64,000 nucleotides of DNA from Streptomyces jumonjinensis (GCF_009600885.1 NZ_VCLA01000201.1:100062-164061), one strand, 5' to 3'; positions 1-8,480 are shown, counted from the first letter of the stretch. Translations and numbers: made by a program. The notes: a model not told the origin generated them from the sequence alone.

Positions 1-1
1 C

Positions 2-277
2 CCGGCCCTGTTCACCCCCAGCCTGTCCCGGATCATTCAACGCATCGACTCGCTACCGCTCGCCGAGCAGCAAGGGATCGCCCAGCGTGCCGCCGACCGC
101 TACGTCCGCGCCCCCGTCCGGCTCCTGCCCCGCAGCACGGCGGCGCGGGCCGTCTCCCCGGCCCGGGACGCGTCACCGCCCCGTCAGAACGGCGGGCCCG
201 ATGCCGTCCCGGACTGGTCCAACGTTCTCCCGTTCACGCCCCGCACCACGAACCCGCCTCGCCCGTCCGGCCGCTGA
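2..277 (+). CDS. C-terminal end of an unknown protein (partial)
   Basis: An open frame enters from the left edge of the window and stops at TGA 275-277, giving the last 91 residues. The visible part begins as a likely helix (SLSRIIQRIDSLPLAEQQ) and ends in a proline- and arginine-rich, probably disordered tail. No family is recognised. Codon third positions are strongly GC, as in its neighbours, which supports real coding. The start lies outside the window. Confidence 0.45.
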   Translation, partial: PALFTPSLSRIIQRIDSLPLAEQQGIAQRAADRYVRAPVRLLPRSTAARAVSPARDASPPRQNGGPDAVPDWSNVLPFTPRTTNPPRPSGR

Positions 278-291
278 CCGGGGTACTCCCG

Positions 292-468
292 TCACTCGGA
301 AGCTGCGGACCGGGGCCCGTCGGACTCGCCCCCGGGGCTTACGAGGGCGGTCAGTTCGTCCACGGTGAGTTCGATCCGGCGGCCGTCCGCCATCCGGGCC
401 CGTGCCTGCGATGCCGCCTGGGCGTCATCGGACAGCTCCTCGTACTCCCGGGCCTCGTCTCTGTTCAC
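292..468 (-). CDS. Small charged protein of 58 residues
   Basis: The GTG start at 468 follows an AAGGAG-type ribosome site on the minus strand, which is why it is preferred over the much longer open frame extending upstream. The product is acidic and helical at the start (NRDEAREYEELSDDAQ), followed by a short segment (RRIELTVDELTALV) and a disordered tail. Function unknown. It converges with the partial gene ending at 277. Confidence 0.5.
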   Translation of the reverse strand: MNRDEAREYEELSDDAQAASQARARMADGRRIELTVDELTALVSPGGESDGPRSAASE

Positions 469-516
469 GGACTCCCCCTCTCCTTGTTCCGTTCGTGGTA
501 TGGCCAGAACAGCTCT

Positions 517-546
517 GCTGGCGGGCGATTCATTCCGCCCGCCAGC
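517..546. other. Perfect 11-bp inverted repeat
   Basis: GCTGGCGGGCG at 517-527 pairs perfectly with CGCCCGCCAGC at 536-546 around an 8-nt AT-rich loop. It lies in the 200-bp gap between two divergent genes. It could be a regulatory hairpin or an operator. No T-run follows on either strand. Confidence 0.4.
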
Positions 547-672
547 CTTCCCGGCGGGATTCGCCCACGGCAGACACCCACCGGCCGCAACGGACTGGAA
601 CACGGTTCCGGACCCATGTTCAAGTACGGGTGTCGGGAAAAACCGCAGGTCAACGAAGGGATACCCGTACCC

Positions 673-1049
673 GTGACGCACTCCGCCCTCGCTCTTCCCC
701 GCCCCGCGCAGCTCAGCCCCCTCCTCCCCTCCGCCGTCCGGGAATGGCCGCTGGGCTGCGGCTGCGCGGGCCCCGTCCTCGCCCTGCTGGACGCCCAGGG
801 ATGGACTCTGATCACCGACCCGGACGCCAACGTCCACGCCACCTGCCCGGACGGCGGGATGTACGTCGGGTTCCTCCCCGAGGCCCCGCCGCCCGCCACG
901 GCGATCTCTGGCACATCCGCGCCCTCGACGTGAACGGCGACCCGGTCTGGCAGCAGACCTTCCCCACCGGCATCCCCCCGCAGGCCATCGCCGGATTCCT
1001 CGCCGGACTCATCACCACTCCCACCTCCCTCTGCACCCACTGCGCATGA
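673..1049 (+). pseudogene. DUF317-like protein, frameshifted
   Basis: Two adjacent frames together resemble a DUF317-domain protein of Streptomyces. The first, from GTG 673, reads WPLGCGCAGPVLALLD and a Trp-containing strand up to PEAPPP. The second carries the C-terminal signature LWHIRALDVNGDPVWQQTF and ends at 1049. The switch falls near 880-910 in a C/G-rich run (gccccgccgcccgcc), so a single indel, natural or from sequencing, breaks the gene. A 25-nt-loop inverted repeat (624-634 with 660-670) flanks the ribosome site. DUF317 function is unknown. Confidence 0.5.
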
Positions 1050-1078
1050 ACCCAGCCCGTCCGACCGGAGGACTGCAC

Positions 1079-1330
1079 GTGCATCACAAGGTCACCGTGA
1101 CCGCCTACCACCCCGACAGCACCGTCTGCCCGCCCGACCACACGTACACGACCAGCAACAGACCCCTCACCGAAGGCTGCGCCGGCCGTGAACGGTTCAT
1201 CGCCTCCTGCCGCTGCGGCACCTGGACCGGGACGCCCTCGGCGACCAAGGGCTACGCGGCCGAGATGGGCCGCCGCCACCGTGCCCGGTACGTGCAGCCC
1301 CGTACCGCCGTCCGCCGCACCCCGAACTGA
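1079..1330 (+). CDS. Hypothetical protein, 83 aa
   Basis: GTG 1079 is chosen because a GGAGG site sits 7 nt upstream; an in-frame ATG at 1046 lacks a ribosome site and overlaps the preceding stop. The protein has the segment ERFIASCRCGTWTGTPSATKGYAAEMGRRHRARY, with a CRC pair and a basic C-terminus. No family is recognised. It is the first of three co-directional small genes, probably co-transcribed, ending at the terminator at 1997-2025. Confidence 0.55.
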   Translation: MHHKVTVTAYHPDSTVCPPDHTYTTSNRPLTEGCAGRERFIASCRCGTWTGTPSATKGYAAEMGRRHRARYVQPRTAVRRTPN

Positions 1331-1366
1331 ACTGTCGTCCCGCCGTCCGAGCCCGGAGGTATTGCC

Positions 1367-1594
1367 CTGTCCCAGCTGACCGTCGCCCAGCTCGTCCACC
1401 AGCTCCAGACCCTCGACCCCGCGCTGCCCGTCTTCCTCGCCGTCAACCCCGACTGGCCCTTCGCCCACACCATCGGCCGGGTGGTCGAGGGCACCGGACT
1501 GGACGGCCCGGCCGTCTACCTCGCCGAGGATGGCCAGGACCACTACCTCCCGCCCGCCGTCGCCGCCGAACTGGACTGGGCCGACGACTCATGA
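1367..1594 (+). CDS. Hypothetical protein with apparent CTG start, 75 aa
   Basis: The frame between the stop at 1328-1330 and TGA 1592-1594 contains no upstream ATG, GTG or TTG. A GGAGGT at 1355-1360 is correctly spaced for CTG 1367 (ATT 1361 is the alternative). The product, LSQLTVAQLVHQLQTLDP then LPVFLAVNPDWPFAHTIG, ends in WADDS and has coding-like composition. Its stop overlaps the next start (ATGA), indicating translational coupling. Unknown function; the non-standard start is inferred from context. Confidence 0.5.
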   Translation: MSQLTVAQLVHQLQTLDPALPVFLAVNPDWPFAHTIGRVVEGTGLDGPAVYLAEDGQDHYLPPAVAAELDWADDS

Positions 1595-1980
1595 CCCCGC
1601 CCACCGCCCTCTTCCCGCTGCGCAAGGCCACCCTGCGCCCCATGCCGGACGGCGTACGGGGAGCCCTCGTCCGCGAGGTATCTCCCGTCCCGGGCGACAT
1701 CCTCCGCACTACCTGGCACTCCGCCACCACCTCCCGCCAGGACCGCATTGGCACCGGCGTACTCCTCCTCAACTGGACCCCGGCATCCTCCGGCGGCATG
1801 GACGTCACCGCCCTCTTCGGCCTCCACACGATGGAGGTCACCCTCGCCACCTGGCCAAACCTCCACGGTGACTGGAGCACCACCGTCCACCCCACCATCT
1901 ACGAAACCCTGGGGCTGTACGCCGCACTCCGCGTCGCCACCGACGCGCTGAACCTGGCCAATGAGCACGCCACCGTCTGA
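1591..1980 (+). CDS. Hypothetical protein, 129 aa
   Basis: ATG 1591 overlaps the previous stop by 4 nt (ATGA), so it is coupled to the upstream gene. The protein is mixed alpha/beta (TGVLLLNWTPASSGGMDVTALFGLHTMEVTLATW) with a helical C-terminal end. No recognised domain. It is the last gene before a strong hairpin terminator. Confidence 0.6.
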   Translation: MTPPTALFPLRKATLRPMPDGVRGALVREVSPVPGDILRTTWHSATTSRQDRIGTGVLLLNWTPASSGGMDVTALFGLHTMEVTLATWPNLHGDWSTTVHPTIYETLGLYAALRVATDALNLANEHATV

Positions 1981-1996
1981 CCCGCCGCCCCACGAT

Positions 1997-2025
1997 GAGG
2001 CCGTCCGGATCTTCCGGACGGCCTC
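1997..2025 (+). terminator. Strong hairpin terminator
   Basis: A perfect 12-bp stem (GAGGCCGTCCGG with CCGGACGGCCTC) closes a 5-nt loop 17 nt after the stop at 1980 and ends the three-gene unit to its left. Confidence 0.75.
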
Positions 2026-2046
2026 TTGCCGTCGTGGCACCCTGCC

Positions 2047-2263
2047 CTATGGGGCATCTCCGCTGTGTGGGGTGATGCGCCCGCGCATGCTGTCTCCGTA
2101 CTCGCTCAAGTGCCGCAGCCCGTCAGCGTTGATGAGCGTGATGTCGTGCTTGCTGGCGAACACCCGTGCCTGTTTGGTGTAGCGGGCGTTCGTCACCATC
2201 AGCGCCACCGTGGCCCGGTGCTCCGGGGCGGGCCGTTCCGTTGAACTTCTGGACATCGCCTGT
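2047..2263 (-). pseudogene. C-terminal remnant of Mrr-type restriction endonuclease
   Basis: On the minus strand, DVQKFNGTARP (about 2230-2262, one frame) and then ATVALMVTNARYTKQARVFASKHDITLINADGL (next frame) match the end of the Mrr/restriction-endonuclease-like domain, including the VTNaryTkqA motif. A frame change near 2222-2230 in a G/C run separates the halves, and everything N-terminal, including the PD-(D/E)XK core, is missing. The fragment is joined directly to an IS5 transposase remnant, so it is debris of insertion and deletion. Confidence 0.6.
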
Positions 2264-2384
2264 CCCAGAGGATCCCGTTGATCACCTGGCTGTGGTCCCG
2301 CCACCGGCCGCACCGATTGTTGGTCGCTGGCAGCAGTGGTTCCAGCACGGCCCACTCAACGTCGGTCACGTCACCCCTGCTGAT
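2262..2384 (-). pseudogene. N-terminal remnant of IS5-family transposase
   Basis: The minus-strand frame reads VTDVEWAVLEPLLPATN then CGRWRDHSQVINGILW, the N-terminal DUF4096-like region of IS5-family transposases. It is cut after about 38 residues at the Mrr remnant, and on the other side by the end of the IS256 element. It is non-functional and records an earlier insertion at this locus. Confidence 0.65.
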
Positions 2385-3834
2385 CGGGAGTATCACGAAA
2401 GCGGTGTTCACCACTTGGTTGGAGTAGGAGTTTCTTGTTGATCTGGTTGGCCTGTACCCGTCCGGCCGAGAGGCGGCCGTCGAAGGCGATGTCGAACGCG
2501 TTCATCGCCTCCATCCAGCGGCTGGTCCACCGTTTGCGTCCGCGGCCGGTGGGGTCGAGGGCGAGCGTGGTCAGGTAGAGCCGCTTGAGGGCCGCGGTCT
2601 CGTTGGGGAAATGCCCGCAGGCGTTGACCGAGCGCCGGTAGCGGGCGTTCAGGGACTCGATCGCGTTCGTCGTCGAGACGATCTTCCGGATCGGTGGCGG
2701 GAACCCGAGGAAGGGCACCACCTCGCTCCACGACCGTTCCCAGGCCCGGACCGCGGCCGGATATCTGGCTTCCCATTTCTCACCGAACTCAGCGAGCCGG
2801 GCAAGGGCTTCGTCCTCGTTCGCGGCGGTGCAGACGGGCTTGAGGTCGCGGGCCGCGGCGTCCCGGTCCTGGCGCGAGATGTATCTCAGGGTGGTGCGGA
2901 CGAGGTGAACGATGCAGAGCTGGACCACCGTCTGCGGGAACACCGTGTTCACCGCCTCGGGCAGGCCCTTGAGGCCGTCGCAGACGAGCATCAGCACATC
3001 CCGCACGCCCCGGTTCTGCAGCTCGGCGAGGACGTTCTGCCAGTACTTCGCGCCCTCGCCGCCGTCGCCGGCCCACAGTCCGAGGATCTCCCGGTGACCG
3101 TCGCAGGTCACCGCGAGCACGACGTAGACCGGACGGTTCGCCACCGCACCATCGCGGATCTCGACGTTCACGCAGTCCACGAACAGGACCGGGTAGACGG
3201 GATCGAGCGGACGCGTGCGCCAGTCCGCCATCGAGTCCAGCGCCTTGTCCGTGATCGTGGAGACGGTCTCCTTGCTCGTCTCCATGCCGTACGTCTCGGC
3301 GAGATGCGCGACGATCTCCCCGGACGTCAGTCCCTTCGCGGTCAGGGACAGGACCGTCTCGTCCAGGCCGCCGGTCCGCCGCGCGTACTTCGGCAACAGG
3401 CTGGAGGTGAAAGTGCCCAGCCGGTCACGGGGGACCTGCACCGTCACGGTGCCGACCTCCGTCATCACCTTCCTCGGGCGGTAGCCGTTGCGGGCGTTGC
3501 CCCCGGACCGGGAGCCCCGGCCACCCGTGCGGCCGGCCTCCTCGGCCAAGTGCCGGTCCATCTCCGCCTCGACGGCGGCCTGCATGAGGTGCCGGGCCAG
3601 CTCGACCAGCAGGCCGCCCTCGCCCATCAGCTTCAGTCCACCGTCGTGGACCTTGACCTCGGCGAGTTCGGCCAGCTCGTCCAGCAGGCGCGGGCTCAGT
3701 CCGTGCGCGGCTGCCGCCTCGCGGCTCAGAATCGTTGCCTTCGATGCCACATCAGCACCGTCAACGCCGCTGCCCGGCATCGCAACCGACACGCCGCCGG
3801 CTTCCTCGATCAGGTGACCGTTCTCCGTGACCAT
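2371..3834 (-). CDS. IS256-family transposase
   Basis: The 487-residue DDE transposase is of the Mutator/IS256 type. The Asp residues lie in LFVDCVNVEIRDG and LVCDGLKGLPEAV, and the Glu in STTNAIESLNARYRR. The N-terminal half has the family's LLVELARHLMQAAVEAEMD helix and the NGYRPRKVMTEVGTV strand. The frame runs through the left inverted repeat and stops 14 nt outside the element, so the last residues are encoded by flanking DNA. The first 40 or so residues may be additional to the family core. The reading frame is intact and could be active. Confidence 0.9.
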   Translation of the reverse strand: MVTENGHLIEEAGGVSVAMPGSGVDGADVASKATILSREAAAAHGLSPRLLDELAELAEVKVHDGGLKLMGEGGLLVELARHLMQAAVEAEMDRHLAEEAGRTGGRGSRSGGNARNGYRPRKVMTEVGTVTVQVPRDRLGTFTSSLLPKYARRTGGLDETVLSLTAKGLTSGEIVAHLAETYGMETSKETVSTITDKALDSMADWRTRPLDPVYPVLFVDCVNVEIRDGAVANRPVYVVLAVTCDGHREILGLWAGDGGEGAKYWQNVLAELQNRGVRDVLMLVCDGLKGLPEAVNTVFPQTVVQLCIVHLVRTTLRYISRQDRDAAARDLKPVCTAANEDEALARLAEFGEKWEARYPAAVRAWERSWSEVVPFLGFPPPIRKIVSTTNAIESLNARYRRSVNACGHFPNETAALKRLYLTTLALDPTGRGRKRWTSRWMEAMNAFDIAFDGRLSAGRVQANQINKKLLLQPSGEHRFRDTPDQQG

Positions 3835-3882
3835 CAGGGGTCCCTTCTGAGCGGGTGCCCACCTGATTCATGACACTCCCGA
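2385..3882 (-). mobile_element. IS256-family insertion sequence
   Basis: Imperfect terminal inverted repeats of about 27 bp bound the element. The left one begins TCGGGAGTATCACGAA at 2385; the complement of the right end begins TCGGGAGTGTCATGAA and ends at 3882. Similarity stops exactly at these points. The flanks (CCTGCTGA and CTACAGTG) do not form a target duplication, so the two sides were probably not contiguous at insertion, or a deletion followed. One transposase gene fills the element. Confidence 0.8.
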
Positions 3883-3942
3883 CTACAGTGAAATCGCACT
3901 GGCGTTTGCTTGTTCTTCGTGAGGCGGGGAAGAGGGCGGTGA

Positions 3943-4479
3943 GTGGTGGCCGAGGGCACTGTGGAGCCCTGGGAGCGGCAGGGCGGGGAGTCGGTCCCGG
4001 CGTTCGAGGCGTTCGCCATGTATCGCGATCTTGGTCCGGCCCGGAGTGTCACGAAGGTGGCACGGGAGTTGCACAAATCCCGGACGCTGGTGGGCCGGTG
4101 GTCGCGGTCGTTCGCGTGGGTGACGAGGACGGCGGCGTACGACCGTGAGCAGGATCGTGTGTTCCTGGCGGAGCAGGCGCAGGCACGGCGGGATGTGGCC
4201 CGTCGGCACGCGAAGCTCGCGCAGGCCGTTCAGGGCAAGGCGGTCGCGCGGCTTCAGATGCTGGACCCGCGGGAGCTGTCGCCGTCGGAGCTGCTGCGGT
4301 ACATCCAGGTCGCGTCGGAGATCGAGCGCCGGGCGGTGGGCGAGGGGCCGGTGTCCGGTGCGGTTGAGGACCAGGATCAGGGTGCGGATGTGGCGGCGCT
4401 GTCGGATGAGGAGCGCCGGGCCCGGATGGAGCAGCTGCGGCGGGAGCTGGAGCGTCGGCTGTTGGAAGGCTCGCAGTGA
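3943..4479 (+). CDS. Terminase small subunit-like protein
   Basis: The 178-residue protein carries an N-terminal helix-turn-helix (ARSVTKVARELHKSRTLVGRWSRSF, about 28-52) and then long helices ending in a charged coil (EERRARMEQLRRELERRLL). This is the layout of phage DNA-recognition subunits that present the packaging site to the large terminase. The GTG start is followed by a 4-bp overlap with the large subunit gene (GTGA at 4476), so the pair is coupled. It is the first phage gene after the IS element; any upstream promoter has been displaced. Confidence 0.75.
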   Translation: MVAEGTVEPWERQGGESVPAFEAFAMYRDLGPARSVTKVARELHKSRTLVGRWSRSFAWVTRTAAYDREQDRVFLAEQAQARRDVARRHAKLAQAVQGKAVARLQMLDPRELSPSELLRYIQVASEIERRAVGEGPVSGAVEDQDQGADVAALSDEERRARMEQLRRELERRLLEGSQ

Positions 4480-5969
4480 GCCGGGGGCGGGCGAAGCGTC
4501 GGCTGGCCGAGGACTTCGCTGATCCCTCGGTGATGGGCTTGGAGCAGATCCGGGCGGAGATCGCGGAGCTGGTGCGGGCCGATGAGCTGTCGGCTCGGCG
4601 GTGGGCCTGTGAGGTGCCGGATTGCGACGGGCTGCCCCATGCGGGGTGGCTGCATCGTCATGCCCGTGCGGCGCAGCGGCGGCCTGGGTGGCTGTGGACG
4701 GTGTGGATGATGCTTACTGGCCGCGGTTGGGGGAAGACGCGGACGGCGGCGGAGGCGGTACGGGAGTGGGCGCAGACTCCGGGGTTGCAGATCGTGGTGG
4801 TGGCGAAGAACGCGACGCTGGTGCGGGACATCTGCTTCGAGTCGCCGAAGTCGGGGCTGCTCGCGGTGATCCCGCCCGATCAAGTGGCGAAGTACAACTC
4901 CTCACTGGGGGACACGGTGCTCAAGTTGAAGAACGGCACGGTGATCCGGGGGTTCGGGGCGGAGACGCCCGACAACTTGAGAGGTTGGGCGTTCGACAAA
5001 GCGTGGATGGACGAGTACGCGGCCTGGTCGAGGCATACCGCCCAGGAGGTCTACGACATGGTGTGGTTCTGCCTCCGGGAGGCGGAGATGCCGCAGGTCG
5101 TGATCTCTACGACGCCGAAGCCGCTGCCCCATGTGAAGAAGCTGTACGAGCGCGGCCGGGCGCAGGAGCAGCGGGCGCGGGAGGGCGGTGATCCTCCGCG
5201 GGTGGTGCTCACGCGTGGGCATATGCGGGAGAACGACGCCAACCTGTCGCCGGCGGCGCGAGCGGAGCTGGAGGAGGACTACGCAGGCACGCGGCTGGGT
5301 CGGCAGGAGCTGTCGGGCGAGTTGCTGGAGGACGTGGAGGGCGCGCTGTGGAAGGGCTGGATGCTGGAGGTCGAGGGCTTCCGGCCCCGGCGTGAGCATC
5401 TGCCCGACATGCAGCGCGTGGTCATCGGGGTCGACCCGGCGACCAAGTCCCACGAGGACGCGGACATGACCGCGTTCACCGTGGCGGGCCGGGCCTTTCC
5501 GATCGAGACGCTGTACGGGGACGACCGGCCCCGCGGGTATCTGCTGCACGCCGAGCAGGACCGGTACACGCCGACCGGGGCGATGCGGCGGGCTGCGCAG
5601 CTCTATCACGAGCACCAGGCGGACTGTGTGGTCATCGAGGCGAACAACGGTGGCGAGTACCTGCCCGCGCTGTTGGAGCAGGTGGACCCGACGGTGAACT
5701 GGCGAATCGTTCATGCGACGCGGGGGAAGCGGGCGCGGGCCGCGCCTGCGGCCCAGTTGTACGAGCAGGCGCGGGTGTCGCACGTCGGCCCCGCGCGGGT
5801 GTTCGCGGAGCTGGAGGGGCAGATGACGACGTTCGTCGGCCAGGGGGAGACCGAGGACTCGCCGGACCTGCTGGACTCGGCGGTGTGGGCGCTGTGGGAC
5901 CTGTTCCTTGATCCGGCGATGCCGCCGCCGCGCGGTGGTGATGATCAGCGGTTGAGTGGGCGGCGGTGA
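4476..5969 (+). CDS. Phage terminase large subunit
   Basis: This is the packaging ATPase-nuclease, 497 residues and of usual length. Walker A is TGRGWGKTR (about 81-89), Walker B is AWMDEY with Asp179 and Glu180, and the nuclease half begins at VIGVDPATKSHEDAD, whose Asp would bind metal. VVIEANNGG is the second acidic strand. It acts with the small subunit on the portal at 6773. GTG 4476 overlaps the preceding stop. Confidence 0.92.
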   Translation: MSRGRAKRRLAEDFADPSVMGLEQIRAEIAELVRADELSARRWACEVPDCDGLPHAGWLHRHARAAQRRPGWLWTVWMMLTGRGWGKTRTAAEAVREWAQTPGLQIVVVAKNATLVRDICFESPKSGLLAVIPPDQVAKYNSSLGDTVLKLKNGTVIRGFGAETPDNLRGWAFDKAWMDEYAAWSRHTAQEVYDMVWFCLREAEMPQVVISTTPKPLPHVKKLYERGRAQEQRAREGGDPPRVVLTRGHMRENDANLSPAARAELEEDYAGTRLGRQELSGELLEDVEGALWKGWMLEVEGFRPRREHLPDMQRVVIGVDPATKSHEDADMTAFTVAGRAFPIETLYGDDRPRGYLLHAEQDRYTPTGAMRRAAQLYHEHQADCVVIEANNGGEYLPALLEQVDPTVNWRIVHATRGKRARAAPAAQLYEQARVSHVGPARVFAELEGQMTTFVGQGETEDSPDLLDSAVWALWDLFLDPAMPPPRGGDDQRLSGRR

Positions 5970-6025
5970 GTGGAGGCCGCCTCCTTGCTGCCTCTCGCAG
6001 TCGCGGGGAGTCGTATCGTGTCGGT

Positions 6026-6610
6026 ATGAGCACACTCGGGGGAGCAGGGGCGGACGTCCAGCGTGCCGACGGCGCACGGGTGGTGCGCAATGTGATGGAG
6101 GGGGCCACGATTCACGGTCCCGTGGTTCAGGCGGGTCACATTGAGAATCTGAATATCGTTGCAACTGATGCTTTGAGCGGGAAGCGACAGGATGCGTACG
6201 AGGCATTTGCTTCGGGATGGGCTGTGCTTGAGCAGGGGGTGAGGAAGTGCGCCGTGGCCCTGTGGACCGTGGTTGATCCGTATGAGTTCGCGCAGCTGTG
6301 GATCTCAGCGCATGAGGCGTGGTGCGACCTGCGTGATGCCGAGACCCGCATCGCGCTCTTCGATGGCGACGAGACGCCAGCCGCTCGGGTCGTTGCATCT
6401 GCTCAGCGTGCACTCATGCACCTGGATCCGATCGTCTACTTGGACCTCTTCGAAGGCGTAGAAGAGGCGGTGCTTCCGTGCCTCCGAGAAGAGAACCAGC
6501 TTTGTCAAGGGCGACAGGCAGTGGACGAAGGGCACAAGGAGTTCCGTGCGTTCCTCCGCCACGCCGCCCAGATGACCGGTGAGCGTCGTCCTGAGGAGGA
6601 AGGCCGGTAG
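6026..6610 (+). CDS. Accessory (moron-like) protein with GPVVQAG motif
   Basis: The 194-residue product sits between terminase and portal, where no morphogenetic gene is expected. Its N-terminus has NVMEGATIHGPVVQAGHIENLNI, a short beta-like motif seen in many actinobacterial proteins of uncertain, often conflict-related, function. The rest is helical with several Trp and Cys residues. ATG 6026 is preceded at 7 nt by TATCGT, a plausible -10 for leaderless expression independent of the late operon. Codon third positions look less GC-rich than in flanking phage genes, suggesting later acquisition. The role is not established. Confidence 0.6.
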   Translation: MSTLGGAGADVQRADGARVVRNVMEGATIHGPVVQAGHIENLNIVATDALSGKRQDAYEAFASGWAVLEQGVRKCAVALWTVVDPYEFAQLWISAHEAWCDLRDAETRIALFDGDETPAARVVASAQRALMHLDPIVYLDLFEGVEEAVLPCLREENQLCQGRQAVDEGHKEFRAFLRHAAQMTGERRPEEEGR

Positions 6611-6772
6611 AAGCTGGCAGGGCGGGAGCGGGGGAACTTGCGGAAGGTGATCAGCTGGTCTGCCGCAGTCGTACGAGGTACCGCTTCCGGCCGTGCGCCT
6701 CGGGCTCGTCGCAGGTGTGTCCGTTCTCGATATGGTGATCGTCGGCGCGGGGCCGACCTTCCGGGAGTGGAT

Positions 6773-8380
6773 GTGGGCCTGCGCGAGTTCGTGATCGACG
6801 CGTGGTCGTGGCTGAACTACAAGCCTGTGGTGGCCGCCGCAGGGCGTCCGGGGAACCGGTCGTTCCCCGAGCTGGCTGCGACGTGGCTGCCTCCACAGGA
6901 GATCCGTCGGCTGGCCGCGTACAAGGTGCTGGCGTCGTACGACAACAACCAGGCGGGGCAGCTGGCGGCGGCGTCCGGTGATGCCGGCGCGCTGGAGCGT
7001 CGGGAGCTGGGGGACGCGGCGAACCTGGTGGACACCGCGCTCGGTTACCTGCTGGGGCCGGAGCAGAAGGTCGCGGTGGCGGGTGCGGAGCACGCCGACG
7101 AGGAGCCGCCCGCACCGGGTTCGTCGGAGGCGGCGGCTGTGCAGGAGCGGTTGCGCGCGTGGGCGGAGAAGGAGCTGCTCGCGCTGCGGGTCCAGCAGGC
7201 GGAACGAACGGCGGTCCTGCTCGGCGACGGTGTGTACGCGCTGGCGTGGAGTCCGGAGAAGCAGCGGCCGACGCTGCGGGTGTACGACCCGGGCTTCTAC
7301 TTCCCCCAGTGGGACGAGGAGGAGGACGAGGACTTCCCGCGTCGGGTCCACCTGGCGTGGGAGCTGCCGGAGGACGAGGACGCGGGTCTGAAGGCCAGGC
7401 TTCGGCGGGTGACGTACGAGCTGGGGCCGATCGGTGAGGACGGTGACGGTGCGGTGCGGCACTATCCGTGGTCTCCGGGTCAGCCGTCGCGCACGACGTG
7501 CTACCTCACGGACGCGGAGTGGGCGCTGGATGACCTGAAGCGCGGGGAGACCGTGGACCGGCTCCCGATGCACAAGGCCGTCTTCCGGGTGCGATCGGAC
7601 GGTACCGAGCTGTACCGGCTGGACTTGATGATCGATTTCGTTCCGGTGGTGCACGTCACCAACACGATCCCGGCTGGGGGTGAGCACTGGGGCCGCCCGG
7701 TGCTCGCCCGGGTTCTCCAGGGGCTGGACGAGCTGGCGGCCACCGACTCGGACAGCTCGGCGGCGAGCGCGACGACGGGGACGCCGATTATCGGTCTCGC
7801 GGGCGCCCGGCTCCCGGTGGACCGGGCGACGGGGAAGCCGGAGCGGCTGCGGGTGGAGGCCGGCGCGGTCTGGGAGCTCGGGGAGACGGGGCGGATGGAT
7901 GTGCTGGACACGTCGGCACAGCTCGCGGAGCTGCGGTCGCGGGTGGACCATCTGCTGGACCGGATCGCGTCGAACTCGCGGATCACCGCTGCCGGGCTGG
8001 GGACATTGGCGGCCTCGGAGGTGCCATCGGGGTACGCGCTGCGGCTGGCGCTGGTGCCGCTAGACGGGCTGGTCGCGTCGATGCGGCTGGCGAGGGAGCA
8101 CAAGTACCGGTTGCTGCTCAAGTTCGTGCAGCGCCTGTTCCAGGCGGGACGGGCCGAGGGGTGGACGGCGGCCGGGGAGTCGTTCCCGGCGCGGCTGGCG
8201 TGGGCGCCGCATACGCCGACGGACCGGGCGGCCATGCTGGACGAGGTGGTGACGGCGTACGGGGCGGGTGTGCTGTCGCTGGAGACCGCGGTGGCGATGC
8301 TGGTGGACGCGGGCTATCCGATTGATGACGCGTCACAAGAAGTGGCGCGTATCCGGGCAAAGATGATGGAGGAGGCGTGA
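6773..8380 (+). CDS. Phage portal protein
   Basis: The roughly 535-residue protein forms the dodecameric DNA gate of the capsid. It follows terminase and carries portal features: an N-terminal helical stretch (ELAATWLPPQEIRRLAAYKVLASYDNN), the stem/wing part with GVYALAWSPEKQRPTLRVYDP, and a C-terminal helical crown ending in an acidic tail. GTG 6773 (GGGAG 5 nt upstream) is chosen over TTG 6638 because the extra N-terminal 45 residues are Arg-rich and unlike coding sequence; GTG 6767 is also possible. Confidence 0.85.
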   Translation: MGLREFVIDAWSWLNYKPVVAAAGRPGNRSFPELAATWLPPQEIRRLAAYKVLASYDNNQAGQLAAASGDAGALERRELGDAANLVDTALGYLLGPEQKVAVAGAEHADEEPPAPGSSEAAAVQERLRAWAEKELLALRVQQAERTAVLLGDGVYALAWSPEKQRPTLRVYDPGFYFPQWDEEEDEDFPRRVHLAWELPEDEDAGLKARLRRVTYELGPIGEDGDGAVRHYPWSPGQPSRTTCYLTDAEWALDDLKRGETVDRLPMHKAVFRVRSDGTELYRLDLMIDFVPVVHVTNTIPAGGEHWGRPVLARVLQGLDELAATDSDSSAASATTGTPIIGLAGARLPVDRATGKPERLRVEAGAVWELGETGRMDVLDTSAQLAELRSRVDHLLDRIASNSRITAAGLGTLAASEVPSGYALRLALVPLDGLVASMRLAREHKYRLLLKFVQRLFQAGRAEGWTAAGESFPARLAWAPHTPTDRAAMLDEVVTAYGAGVLSLETAVAMLVDAGYPIDDASQEVARIRAKMMEEA

Positions 8381-8381
8381 C

Positions 8382-8480
8382 GTGCTGCGGAGGCGGCGCG
8401 GGCCGAGGAACCGGACGTGGGGTGACGTGAACCGTGACGAGGGTCTGGAGTCAGAGACTGTTACACGCGGTGAAGGTTGA
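8382..8480 (+). CDS. Truncated 32-aa frame after portal
   Basis: GTG 8382 lies one base after the portal stop with GGAGGAGG 7 nt upstream, an excellent initiation site, but the frame ends after 32 residues (LRRRRGPRNRTWGDVNRDE). In related phages a head-morphogenesis or protease gene follows the portal. This may be its cut-off 5' end, lost when the CRISPR/nitrilase block arrived. Alternatively it is a genuine small protein. Confidence 0.35.
   Translation: MLRRRRGPRNRTWGDVNRDEGLESETVTRGEG

Noticed and set aside
2371..2384. Target-site duplication of the IS256 element
   Set aside because: Flanks CCTGCTGA and CTACAGTG do not match in any short window.
6638..6772. N-terminal extension of the portal from TTG 6638
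   Set aside because: Arg-rich, no ribosome site, unlike portal N-termini; GTG 6773 has GGGAG upstream and begins a plausible helix.
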